From Sphingomonas bacterium (GTDB lineage Bacteria; Pseudomonadota; Alphaproteobacteria; Sphingomonadales; Sphingomonadaceae), in the NCBI RefSeq assembly GCF_903643065.1, contig NZ_CAHJWX010000011.1, positions 1 through 18,298 of the forward strand: 18,298 nucleotides of DNA, written 5' to 3'. The translations under genes were made by a program, and so were the position numbers. Shown piece after piece: positions 8,930-15,663 of the stretch. Positions within the stretch are counted from its first letter, which is position 1. Each line of letters begins with the position of its first letter. The notes under the pieces were generated by a model, which worked only from the letters and a program-made list of their open reading frames with translations, was not told where the DNA came from and did no database searches.

Positions 8930-8950
8930 AACTCGTCGCTCCGCCGAGTT
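8930..8950 (-). promoter_or_regulatory. Near-perfect inverted repeat in the leader of the second TonB receptor gene
   Basis: On the plus strand AACTCGTCG and CGCCGAGTT surround CTC; the 9-base arms differ at one position. On the minus strand this forms a hairpin ending just upstream of the AGGAAGGA ribosome site of the receptor. It lies in the 138-base gap 8915-9052, the longest break inside the minus-strand run, where an internal promoter or RNA-level control is plausible. No clear -35/-10 pair was found in that gap. A function as operator or leader hairpin is unproven. Confidence 0.3.
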
Positions 8951-9052
8951 CGTCGGCTGCGATCTCTTGGTCATTCTCACCCGCTCATTGGGCAACGGCA
9001 TGTGTCCTGTGGCGATCCTGGTCCCGCCAAGGGCGTGAACCGCCGTTTTCCG

Positions 9053-9943
9053 TCACGATCCGAAGCCGAACAGGCGCGCGGGATTGTCGACCAGGATCTT
9101 GTGGCGGACCGCCGCGTCCGGTGCCCAGACGTTCAGCAGGTTGAGCAGTTCGCCCGTGTCGCGGGTCGAATCGGGAATGTGCGGCCAGTCCGATCCCCAG
9201 ATCGCGCGATCGGGCGCGGCAGCCACGATCATCTTCGCCAAGCCCTCGACCGCGGCGTAGCCGCGCTGCCTGGCGATCCGATAGGGACCGCTCAGCTTCA
9301 GATAGGCTCGCCCGGTTTGGGTGAGATCGAGCAGTCGCGCGAAGTCGGCCTCGGTCAGGCCGTCCTCTGCGAGCATGTAGCCCATGTGATCGACGACGAA
9401 GTCGATCTCCAGCGTCGCCAGGAACCCGATCAGGTCGCGGACCAGCCATCCCGGCACGTAGAATTGCAAGTGCCAGCCAAGCGGCGCGACCTTGGCCGCC
9501 ATCGCCCGCACATACGCCTCGATCTGGTCGCGTGGCAGCGACGCGCGCTTGAACAGGTCCAGCCGCACGCCGCGGACGCCGAGCGCGTGATACCGCTCCA
9601 GCTCGCTCGCCGGCAGGTCCGGCTCGATCATGACGATGCCCCGGCCGATGTCGCCCGCGCGCTCCAGCACGTCCAGCAGGCAGCGGTTGTCGGTGTCGTA
9701 GAAGCTCGGCTGGACGATGACGAAATGGTCGAGCCCGAGCACGCCCATCAGCGCGCGGAACTGATCGAGCTTGCCATCCGGCAGCGTGTAATGAGGATGC
9801 GGCACCGACGGGTAGCGATCGAGCGGACCGAAGACATGGATGTGGGTGTCACACGCCCCCTCCGGCATCGCGAAGCTCGGCCGCTGGAGCGTGTCCGCCG
9901 CCCGCATCGGCGTGGAGACCAGGGGTTCGGACTGATCGGTCAC
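9053..9943 (-). CDS. Amidohydrolase family 2 protein, LigI-like (2-pyrone-4,6-dicarboxylate hydrolase / sugar or sulfo-lactone hydrolase group)
   Basis: The 296-residue TIM-barrel protein has HIH at residues 34-36 in CDTHIHVFGP, His158 in WHLQFYV, His186 in VDHMG, and catalytic Asp252 in WGSDWPH. YLKLSGPYR (214-222) and RGVRLDLF (124-131) are typical of the branch containing LigI, 4-sulfomuconolactone hydrolase and D-galactarolactone isomerase. Such enzymes open carboxylated lactones; LigI turns 2-pyrone-4,6-dicarboxylate into 4-oxalomesaconate and works without metal. The protein is cytoplasmic, with no signal peptide. The GTG start overlaps the TGA of the aldolase gene (GTGA), so the two products are made together and probably act in sequence. 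The aromatic-acid permease in the same run favours an aromatic lactone over a sugar lactone, but the exact substrate is not decided. ATG at residue 13 is a later alternative start. Confidence 0.85.
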   Translation of the reverse strand: MTDQSEPLVSTPMRAADTLQRPSFAMPEGACDTHIHVFGPLDRYPSVPHPHYTLPDGKLDQFRALMGVLGLDHFVIVQPSFYDTDNRCLLDVLERAGDIGRGIVMIEPDLPASELERYHALGVRGVRLDLFKRASLPRDQIEAYVRAMAAKVAPLGWHLQFYVPGWLVRDLIGFLATLEIDFVVDHMGYMLAEDGLTEADFARLLDLTQTGRAYLKLSGPYRIARQRGYAAVEGLAKMIVAAAPDRAIWGSDWPHIPDSTRDTGELLNLLNVWAPDAAVRHKILVDNPARLFGFGS

Positions 9944-10773
9944 GGGTGGGTCCTGTCGGGTGAGGGAGCAAGTCGGCCGCGCCAGCTATCCGCGCGTTGG
10001 GCGAGTCCTCCGGCCAGCAGCTCGGTATCGATCGCGGCGAAGATCAGCGGGGCGAAGCCCAGCGCGAGGACGGCGGCGAAGCGTTCGGCATCGCCGACCC
10101 CGCCGACCACCGCGAGCTTGCCATGCCGCGCGGCCGCCGCCGCGACCGTTCGGCAGGCTTCGAGCGCGCGGGGGTCCTGCGGATCGCCGGGGCAGCCGAG
10201 ATCGGCGGTCAGGTCGTTCATGCCGATCCCGAGCAGGTTCACGCCCGGCACCGACGCGATCGCGTCCGCGTTGGCGATGCCGGCCGCGCTCTCGATCAGG
10301 ATCTGGACCACGGTGGCGGCGTTGCTTCGCTCCGTCAGTTCGGACGGCGCCATGCGGCGGAACCCGAACTGCGGCAGCTGCGCGATCTGCGACCGCGCCC
10401 CGGCCGGCGGAAACCGACAGAACCGGGCGACCTCGCGGGCTTCCTCGACCGTCTCGATCTTGGGAACGATGATGCCGGTCGCGCCGCCATCGAGCAGCCG
10501 ACCGATCACGCCGAGTTCCCGTTCGGGCACGCGGACCCAGCTCGCCAGCCCGAGATCGTGGCCGGTCGCCGCGATCTGGCAGGCGCAGTCGATCGGCATG
10601 CCGCTATGCTCCAGATCGATCCACAGGACGCCATAGCCGGCGGCGGCGGCCATGCGGGCGATGTCGGGGCTGCGGGAGAACCGCACGCCGAGCGAGAGCA
10701 CCGGCCGTCCCACCGCGAGCGACGCCATGACCGGCGATCCGCCGACGGGTCCGTGCGCTGGTTCGGTCGCCAT
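9940..10773 (-). CDS. HpcH/HpaI-family class II aldolase
   Basis: Translation from ATG 10773 gives 277 residues, about the usual 250-270. A perfect AGGAGG at 10779-10784 five bases upstream decides this start over an ATG 63 bases earlier. Catalytic and metal residues known from E. coli HpaI have counterparts: Asp53 and His56 in WIDLEHSG, Arg81 in SWVRVP, Glu161 in QILIES and Asp187 in IGMNDLTADLG. GATGIIVPKIET is the conserved strand before the lid. The family cleaves 4-hydroxy-2-oxo acids (or related sugar acids and CoA thioesters) into pyruvate, or a 2-oxo acid, plus an aldehyde. Coupling with a LigI-like lactonase suggests it cleaves the opened product or a derivative. If the aldehyde product were glyoxylate, malate synthase at 15664 would use it; that link is inference. 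It is the first gene of the minus-strand run. Confidence 0.87.
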   Translation of the reverse strand: MATEPAHGPVGGSPVMASLAVGRPVLSLGVRFSRSPDIARMAAAAGYGVLWIDLEHSGMPIDCACQIAATGHDLGLASWVRVPERELGVIGRLLDGGATGIIVPKIETVEEAREVARFCRFPPAGARSQIAQLPQFGFRRMAPSELTERSNAATVVQILIESAAGIANADAIASVPGVNLLGIGMNDLTADLGCPGDPQDPRALEACRTVAAAAARHGKLAVVGGVGDAERFAAVLALGFAPLIFAAIDTELLAGGLAQRADSWRGRLAPSPDRTHP

Positions 10774-10838
10774 CCCTTCCTCCTCTCGCCAGGCTCGACG
10801 CGCCGTTTGCCGGCACCTCTTCTCAAGCCCGGGCAAGA

Positions 10839-10866
10839 TTGAGCCCGTTCTTCGTTTCGTGCTAAT
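10839..10866 (+). promoter_or_regulatory. Possible sigma-70-type promoter of the lysR gene
   Basis: TTGAGC (10839-10844) and GCTAAT (10861-10866) each match 4 of 6 consensus bases with a 16-base spacer. Transcription would begin near 10873, inside the candidate LysR box. The match is weak and not unique in a 130-base divergent region. Confidence 0.25.
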
Positions 10867-10887
10867 TCAATGATGAAGGCGCATTGA
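10867..10887. promoter_or_regulatory. Candidate LysR-type operator (TCAAT-N11-ATTGA)
   Basis: TCAAT (10867-10871) and ATTGA (10883-10887) are exact inverted repeats. The inner T and A are separated by 11 bases, which is the T-N11-A form recognised by LysR-family proteins. The site lies in the 130-base region between the divergent aldolase and lysR genes, where such a regulator normally binds to control both itself and its target operon. A further ATCAAT lies at 10899-10904. Five-base arms alone could arise by chance; the position raises confidence. Confidence 0.5.
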
Positions 10888-10903
10888 TGGGAGCGACGTA
10901 TCA

Positions 10904-11875
10904 ATGGACTTGCGTCAGCTTCGCTATTTCACGGTGCTCGCCGACGAGCTGCATTTCCGGCGCGCGGCCGAACGGCTCAATATTACGCAGGCCCCGCTGT
11001 CCGTCGCGATCCAGCGTCTGGAGGCTGAAATCGGCGGTCAGCTATTTCACCGGACGCAGCGGCGCGTCGCGCTCACCGAGGTCGGACAGGTCTTCCGCGA
11101 GCATGCCAAGGCGACGCTGGAGCGACTGGATCGCGGGTTGGCCGAGGTTCGTGAGATCGCCTCCGGTCATGCCGGGCGTCTTCAGATCGGCTTCACCTCC
11201 GCGTCGTCGCTGCTCTCCTTCTTCCCGGAGATCATCAGCGCCTTCCGACGTCGCTATTCGGCGGTCGACGTCACGCTGCGCGAGATCTCGTCCTCGGCGC
11301 AGCTGATCGCGTTGCGCAACCGCGAGATCGATATCGGGATCGTGCGCGGCCACAAGATCGTCTCGCCGAGCGACATCTCGCTGGCGAGGCTGCTCCGCGA
11401 TCCCCTGATGGCGGCGATGCGCCACGACCACGAGTTCGCGTCCCGCGAGTCGCTAACGCTCGCCGACCTGCGCGGCACGCCGCTCATCTTCTATCCCGCC
11501 AAGTCGGGCGTCGGCATCTACGAGCATTTCATCAGGGCATGCGAGCGGCGCGGGTTCACCCCGGAGATCGTTCAGGAAGCGAGCGAGGCGTCGACGATGG
11601 TCGGCCTCGCCGGGACGGGATTGGGGATCGCGATCGTGCCGGCGGAGCTGCGCTGCATCCACGTGCCGAACGTCGTCTTCCGACCGATCGACGACGATGA
11701 CGCGGTGACGGAGCTGGTGCTCGCCTGTCGGGCTGGCGAGCAGAGCGCGCTGGTGGCGCAGTTCAGGCACCTCGTCCAGGTCGCGCTCGTCGCCCGGCCG
11801 GAAGCGGCCACGACCGCCGCCACCGGCGGTCCGATTGACACGACGCCGGCAAAGGAACAGATTGGTTACAATTGA
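10904..11875 (+). CDS. LysR-family transcriptional regulator
   Basis: The 323-residue protein starts MDLRQLRYFTVLADELHFRR, with the winged helix-turn-helix over residues 1-60 (RAAERLNITQAPLSVAIQRLE as recognition region, LFHRTQRRVALTEVG as wing). It continues into a LysR substrate-binding domain (about 90-295, with RLQIGFTSASSLLSFFPEII and LAGTGLGIAIVPAEL). These proteins bind an effector, often a pathway intermediate, and activate a divergent operon. It is divergent from the aldolase-amidohydrolase-receptor-permease run and directly upstream of fumarylacetoacetase in the same direction, so both arms are likely targets. GGGAG at 10889-10893 precedes the ATG by about ten bases. The effector is unknown; an aromatic acid or ring-cleavage product is the natural guess. 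Confidence 0.92.
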   Translation: MDLRQLRYFTVLADELHFRRAAERLNITQAPLSVAIQRLEAEIGGQLFHRTQRRVALTEVGQVFREHAKATLERLDRGLAEVREIASGHAGRLQIGFTSASSLLSFFPEIISAFRRRYSAVDVTLREISSSAQLIALRNREIDIGIVRGHKIVSPSDISLARLLRDPLMAAMRHDHEFASRESLTLADLRGTPLIFYPAKSGVGIYEHFIRACERRGFTPEIVQEASEASTMVGLAGTGLGIAIVPAELRCIHVPNVVFRPIDDDDAVTELVLACRAGEQSALVAQFRHLVQVALVARPEAATTAATGGPIDTTPAKEQIGYN

Positions 11876-11897
11876 AACGAGTTCGGGAGAGTGCACC

Positions 11898-11918
11898 ATG
11901 GCGGCCACGCGACGGTGA
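11898..11918 (+). other. Six-codon mini-ORF overlapping the fumarylacetoacetase start
   Basis: ATG at 11898 follows a good ribosome site (GGGAGAG) and encodes MAATRR before a TGA at 11916-11918. That TGA overlaps the GTG (11915-11917) that best fits the start of fumarylacetoacetase. It is either a leader that couples translation, or the original start of the enzyme now shifted by a small indel: removing the CG at 11910-11911 would join it in frame as MAATTVSGIDETHD. The same CGGGAGAGTGCA string precedes the ATG of the gene at 13307, which supports the ATG being a real initiation site. Confidence 0.4.
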
Positions 11919-13201
11919 GCGGGATCGACGAAACGCACGATCCGGCGCTGACGAGCTGGGTGGCGGGCGCGGACGGCCATGCCGACTTCCCGATCCAGAA
12001 CCTGCCGATCGGCATCTTCGCGCCGCCGAGCGGGCGGCCGCGCGCCGGCGTCGCCATCGGGGACATGATCCTCGACCTGGAGGCGACCACGGCGCTCCTG
12101 CCCGAGGCGGCCGGGAGCGCGCTCTCGGCGGCGACGCTGAACGCGCTGTTCGCGCTGCCGCGTGACGACCGCGTGGCCCTGCGCCGCGCCGTCTCGCGGC
12201 TGCTGTCGGACGACCGCCAGCGCGCCAGGCTGGCGCTCCATTCCGCCAGCGGCTGCGTCATGCACCTGCCCGCCGCGATCGGCGATTACACCGACTTCTA
12301 TGTCGGCATCCATCATGCCCAGAATGTCGGCCGCCAGTTCAGGCCCGACAGCCCGCTGCTGACCAACTATAAATGGGTGCCGATCGGCTATCACGGCCGC
12401 GCCTCTTCCGTCCGCGCCTCGGGCCAGCCGGTGATCCGCCCCAAGGGCCAACGCAAGGCACCGGATGCCCCCGCGCCCGAATACGGCCCGTCGCGCCGGC
12501 TCGACTATGAGCTGGAGATGGGCGTGTGGATCGGCCCGGGCAACGCGCTCGGCGCCACGATCCCGATCGGCCGGGCGCCCGAGCACATCGTCGGCCTGTC
12601 GCTGCTCAACGACTGGTCGGCGCGCGACCTGCAGGCATGGGAGTATCAGCCCCTCGGCCCCTTCCTCGCCAAGAACTTCCTGACCAGCGTCTCGCCCTGG
12701 GTCGTCACCGCCGAGGCGCTCGCCCCGTTCCGCCTCGCGCAGCCCGCGCGGCCGGAGGGCGACCCTGAACCGCTGCCCTACCTTCTCGACGCGGCCGATC
12801 AGGCAGGTGGCGCGTTCGCGATCACGCTGAGCGTTGGCCTGACCACCGCCGCGATGCGCGCCGCCGGCCATGCCGTGCACCGCCTCAGCCGTGGCCCGAT
12901 GACCAGCGCCTATTGGACGATCGCGCAGATCGTCGCCCACCACGCCTCCAACGGCTGCGACCTTCACCCCGGCGACCTGCTCGGCACCGGCACCCTTTCC
13001 GGTCCCGACGCGGGAAGCTTCGGCAGCCTGCTCGAAATCTCGCGGGGAGGCACGTTGTCGATGTCGCTTCCGGGCGGCGAGACGCGCACCTTCCTGGAGG
13101 ATGGCGACGAGATCGTCTTCACCGCCCGCGCTGAAGCGGACGGATATGTGCCGATCGGCTTTGGCGAATGTCGGGGCCGGGTCGAGCCGGCATCCGACTG
13201 A
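11915..13201 (+). CDS. fahA: Fumarylacetoacetase
   Basis: From GTG 11915 the protein has 428 residues, close to the family's 415-435, and begins MSGIDETHDPALTSW like its relatives. GTG 11891 in the same frame would add eight residues (MHHGGHAT). It has the N-terminal SH3-like domain and the FAH catalytic fold. Metal and active-site residues known from mouse FAH are present: Asp127 and His134 in DYTDFYVGIHHAQNVG, Glu199 and Glu201 in DYELEMG, Asp233 and Arg237 in NDWSARDLQ, Lys253 in LAKNF, and Glu374 in LLEIS. The enzyme hydrolyses fumarylacetoacetate to fumarate and acetoacetate, the last step of tyrosine/homogentisate breakdown. Homogentisate dioxygenase and maleylacetoacetate isomerase are not in the window, so it may serve those genes elsewhere or act on a related acylpyruvate. 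It follows lysR by 39 bases and is probably co-transcribed with it. Confidence 0.92.
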   Translation: MSGIDETHDPALTSWVAGADGHADFPIQNLPIGIFAPPSGRPRAGVAIGDMILDLEATTALLPEAAGSALSAATLNALFALPRDDRVALRRAVSRLLSDDRQRARLALHSASGCVMHLPAAIGDYTDFYVGIHHAQNVGRQFRPDSPLLTNYKWVPIGYHGRASSVRASGQPVIRPKGQRKAPDAPAPEYGPSRRLDYELEMGVWIGPGNALGATIPIGRAPEHIVGLSLLNDWSARDLQAWEYQPLGPFLAKNFLTSVSPWVVTAEALAPFRLAQPARPEGDPEPLPYLLDAADQAGGAFAITLSVGLTTAAMRAAGHAVHRLSRGPMTSAYWTIAQIVAHHASNGCDLHPGDLLGTGTLSGPDAGSFGSLLEISRGGTLSMSLPGGETRTFLEDGDEIVFTARAEADGYVPIGFGECRGRVEPASD

Positions 13202-13259
13202 TCGTGCCGCCCCATCAATCGCACCCTTTGTTTGAAATTGCGCAATGGGACGCGCTGAT

Positions 13260-13279
13260 GCGATCAGGCTCCTGATCGC
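13260..13279 (+). promoter_or_regulatory. 20-base perfect inverted repeat before the propeller gene
   Basis: GCGATCAGG and CCTGATCGC flank CT, giving 9-base perfect arms in the 105-base gap after fumarylacetoacetase. As RNA it folds into an 8-pair stem with a 4-base loop, 25-30 bases before the ribosome site GGGAGAG. A smaller palindrome, ATTGCGCAAT, lies at 13237-13246. No U tract follows, so a classic terminator is unlikely. It may be an operator, a stabilising hairpin between operon genes, or chance. Confidence 0.4.
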
Positions 13280-13306
13280 CGCATGGGCGACGCCGGGAGA
13301 GTGCAG

Positions 13307-14419
13307 ATGGCGCAGGACGACGCGGCGACGGGGGCGCCCCTGCTCGTGGAGGTGCAGCGGCTGCCGACCTCGGGCGCGCGAGCGGCCTATGTCTTCGAGC
13401 AGGACGGCGTGGTGAAGCTCGCGGTCCCCCAACTCGCCGTCGACGTCGCGGATCGCCCGGCGCACATGAACGGCGGGGACAGCGACACCGATCTCCTGTT
13501 GTTCGCCTGGAACGGAAGCGGTTTCGCCGAGACGGGTCGATTGCCCGTGCCCGGCGGCGAGGACGCGATCACCTTCGCCATCGACGGTGCGCTGTTCCTG
13601 GCCACCGCGAGCGTTCGCGCCGGCCACGATCCCTACGACCTGAACGTCGCCTCCCGCATCTTCCGGTGGGAGGATGAAAAGTGGGCGCCGTTCCAGGAGG
13701 TGCCGACCTTCGCCGGCAAACAGTGGCATTTCTTCGAGGTCGGCGGACGGCGCTTCCTCGCGCTGGCGCAGGGCGTGACGATCCCAAGCGCGGTCGCGCG
13801 GCATCCGCGCCAGTCCGCCATCTTCGAATGGGACGGCAAACGGTTCGAGCCGTTTCAGACGCTCGATGGGGGTTGGGGTTATAATTTCGCCTCGTTCGTC
13901 ATCGGCGGCGAGCATTTCCTCGCCTATGCCGACCATACGTCACCTTCGCTGCTCTATCGCTGGGACGGCTCGCGCTTCGAGCCGGTGCAGGTGCTCGCCG
14001 AGCATGGCGGCCGCGCGTTCTGCTTCTTCGAGCAGGACGGCGAACGCTGGCTCGCGGTCGCGGCGATCGACGGCGACAGCGTGGTCATGCGCTGGGACGG
14101 CGAGCGCTTCGTCGAGCCGCGACGGCTCGGCGGACCCGGCGGGCGCGAGTTCGCTCTGGTGCGCACGGCGGACGCGCTCCATCTCGCCCGCGTCTGCTTC
14201 ATCGAAGGCTCGCCGCAGGACCCGAAGACCGACCTCGTCTCGCAGATCTATCGCTGGCGCGATGGCGGCTTCGACGAGGTCGACCGGTTCGCGACGTTCG
14301 GCGGCACCGATGCCTCCGTGTTCGAGGCCGGCGGCGAACGCTATCTGGTCGTCTCGAACAGCCTGACCGCCGCCGTCCGCTTCCGGCAGGACATGGTCGT
14401 CTATCGCCTGCTGATCTGA
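13307..14419 (+). CDS. EAR/EPTP-like seven-repeat beta-propeller protein, function unknown
   Basis: ATG 13307 follows GGGAGAG and gives 370 residues; ATG 13283 would add eight. The whole protein is a tandem repeat of about 44-60 residues with the pattern F-x-x-x-G-x-x-x-L-A, then an S-x-hydrophobic-Y/F-R-W-D-G-x-x-F strand. Repeats begin near Phe30, Phe90, Phe143, Phe197, Phe241, Leu284 and Phe339, with Trp at 68, 121, 175, 219, 263 and 317. The N-terminal strand LLVEVQRLPTSG can complete the last repeat, so a closed seven-bladed propeller is expected. This resembles the EAR (EPTP) repeats of epitempin/LGI proteins, known mainly as extracellular interaction domains. Here no signal peptide, anchor or extra domain is present, so it is probably cytoplasmic. 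It sits between fumarylacetoacetase and an unplaced protein in a catabolic run. Either an enzyme (lactonase-like propellers exist) or a scaffold is possible; no catalytic motif is visible. Confidence 0.75.
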   Translation: MAQDDAATGAPLLVEVQRLPTSGARAAYVFEQDGVVKLAVPQLAVDVADRPAHMNGGDSDTDLLLFAWNGSGFAETGRLPVPGGEDAITFAIDGALFLATASVRAGHDPYDLNVASRIFRWEDEKWAPFQEVPTFAGKQWHFFEVGGRRFLALAQGVTIPSAVARHPRQSAIFEWDGKRFEPFQTLDGGWGYNFASFVIGGEHFLAYADHTSPSLLYRWDGSRFEPVQVLAEHGGRAFCFFEQDGERWLAVAAIDGDSVVMRWDGERFVEPRRLGGPGGREFALVRTADALHLARVCFIEGSPQDPKTDLVSQIYRWRDGGFDEVDRFATFGGTDASVFEAGGERYLVVSNSLTAAVRFRQDMVVYRLLI

Positions 14420-14441
14420 GCCTCCCGCCAGGAATTGTCGC

Positions 14442-15620
14442 GTGCCCTACAGTCCCGATCCCGAGTTTCGCGCGCTCTACGAGGCGTACACCGCCAACGC
14501 GGACAGCATCGGCGCGCATTTGAATGCCCGGTATGGCGAGCGGTCGTCGGACGATCCGCTGCTGGTGACCACCGGTAGCGATGTAGTGATCTTCCCGGGC
14601 GGCGGCAGGCCACCGCTGGTGGAGAGCTTCCGCAAGACGACCCGCGGGTTCATCGAGATCACCGCCGTGTCCCATCTCGGCGTCGCGGTGCCGTACCTGA
14701 TCCAGCTCAAGGACCTCGACCAGCCCGATTGGCGGCGGGACGCGGAGCGCCTCGTCGACCGGGCCATCCGCGTTCGGGCGGTGAACTCGGCCGGCTACTG
14801 GCGCGACGTGGCCGCCGTGGAGGCCTGGCGCGGGCGCGAGGAGAAGATCGCCGCGCTCGTGGATTATAGCTGCGCCTCCACGGTCGACGCGGTGACGCGC
14901 GGCCTGTCCGACCCGGACCGCTTCACGATGGCTTGGTGCCGGGACCATTTTCTCGACCGCACCGACTTGGCCGACCTGCCGGTGGCGATGAACGACATGA
15001 TGGCGGCCACCTTCGCGCTCGTCTTCCTCGATACGGGCTATCGCGTGTCGCGCTGGCTGCGCGAGCAGGCCTTTGACTGGACGCGGCTGATGGTGATCGT
15101 CACCGGCCGCGCCGGGCGACCGACCGCCGGGCTGACCTGGCAGACCAACAGCATGTGCCATCTGCTGTGGCGAGCCTCCGGGGAGCGGCTCGACCCCGAC
15201 AAGCTCTACATCGCCCCTCACGCGCCGGTGCTCGGCCTCGACCAACTGTCCTCGCCGGAGGGCGCCGCCGAGGCGGAGGCGCAGTTCCGGCAGGTCTGGT
15301 TCAGCACGCGCACGACCGCCGAGCTCGGCCGATTGATGTACCGGGACTATCCGGCGTTCCAGCGCCGCATCGAAGCGGCGCCGGTGGTCGACGCGACCAC
15401 CGCGACGCTGGCGGAGCTGCCGACGGTCCGCTCGGGCGACGATCGCCGGGCCTATGTCACGCGGCTCCGGTTCGTCATGGAGGATCCCGGCCAGCAGCTC
15501 GCGAACGCCGGCGCGCAGTTCATCATCGATCAGCTGGCCGCGAACGGCAATCGCCCGGAGGCGGTGGTGGTGCCCGGGTTCGACGGGATCGACTATCCCG
15601 AATACCGGCCATCGGCCTGA
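14442..15620 (+). CDS. Uncharacterised 392-residue protein of the catabolic cluster
   Basis: I do not recognise this family. GTG 14442 has AGGA at 14430-14433 with eight-base spacing, 22 bases after the propeller gene. The protein is soluble, without signal peptide or membrane segments, acidic in stretches and rich in Trp, Arg and Asp. Notable segments are VVIFPGGGRPPLVESFRKTTRG near 48-69, ALVDYSCASTVDAVTRGL, TMAWCRDHFLDRTDL, MNDMMAATFALVFLDTGYR, TWQTNSMCHLLWRASGERL with Cys239-His240, and YIAPHAP with His260. The conserved-looking Cys, His and Asp residues in the middle could form an active or metal site, but this is a guess from one sequence. The C-terminus has QFIIDQLAANG and GFDGIDYPEYR. 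Position between a propeller protein and malate synthase suggests a role in the same pathway. Confidence 0.85.
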   Translation: MPYSPDPEFRALYEAYTANADSIGAHLNARYGERSSDDPLLVTTGSDVVIFPGGGRPPLVESFRKTTRGFIEITAVSHLGVAVPYLIQLKDLDQPDWRRDAERLVDRAIRVRAVNSAGYWRDVAAVEAWRGREEKIAALVDYSCASTVDAVTRGLSDPDRFTMAWCRDHFLDRTDLADLPVAMNDMMAATFALVFLDTGYRVSRWLREQAFDWTRLMVIVTGRAGRPTAGLTWQTNSMCHLLWRASGERLDPDKLYIAPHAPVLGLDQLSSPEGAAEAEAQFRQVWFSTRTTAELGRLMYRDYPAFQRRIEAAPVVDATTATLAELPTVRSGDDRRAYVTRLRFVMEDPGQQLANAGAQFIIDQLAANGNRPEAVVVPGFDGIDYPEYRPSA

Positions 15621-15663
15621 CGCCGATAGCCGTTGACGCCGGGAACAGCTTGAGGAGCATGTC

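Noticed and set aside
11453..13936. An 827-codon open frame on the minus strand, antisense to lysR, fahA and the propeller gene.
   Set aside because: Its product is Arg/Gly/Ala/Asp-rich with no family motif, and the plus-strand genes carry complete catalytic motifs. Long antisense frames are expected in GC3-rich genomes.
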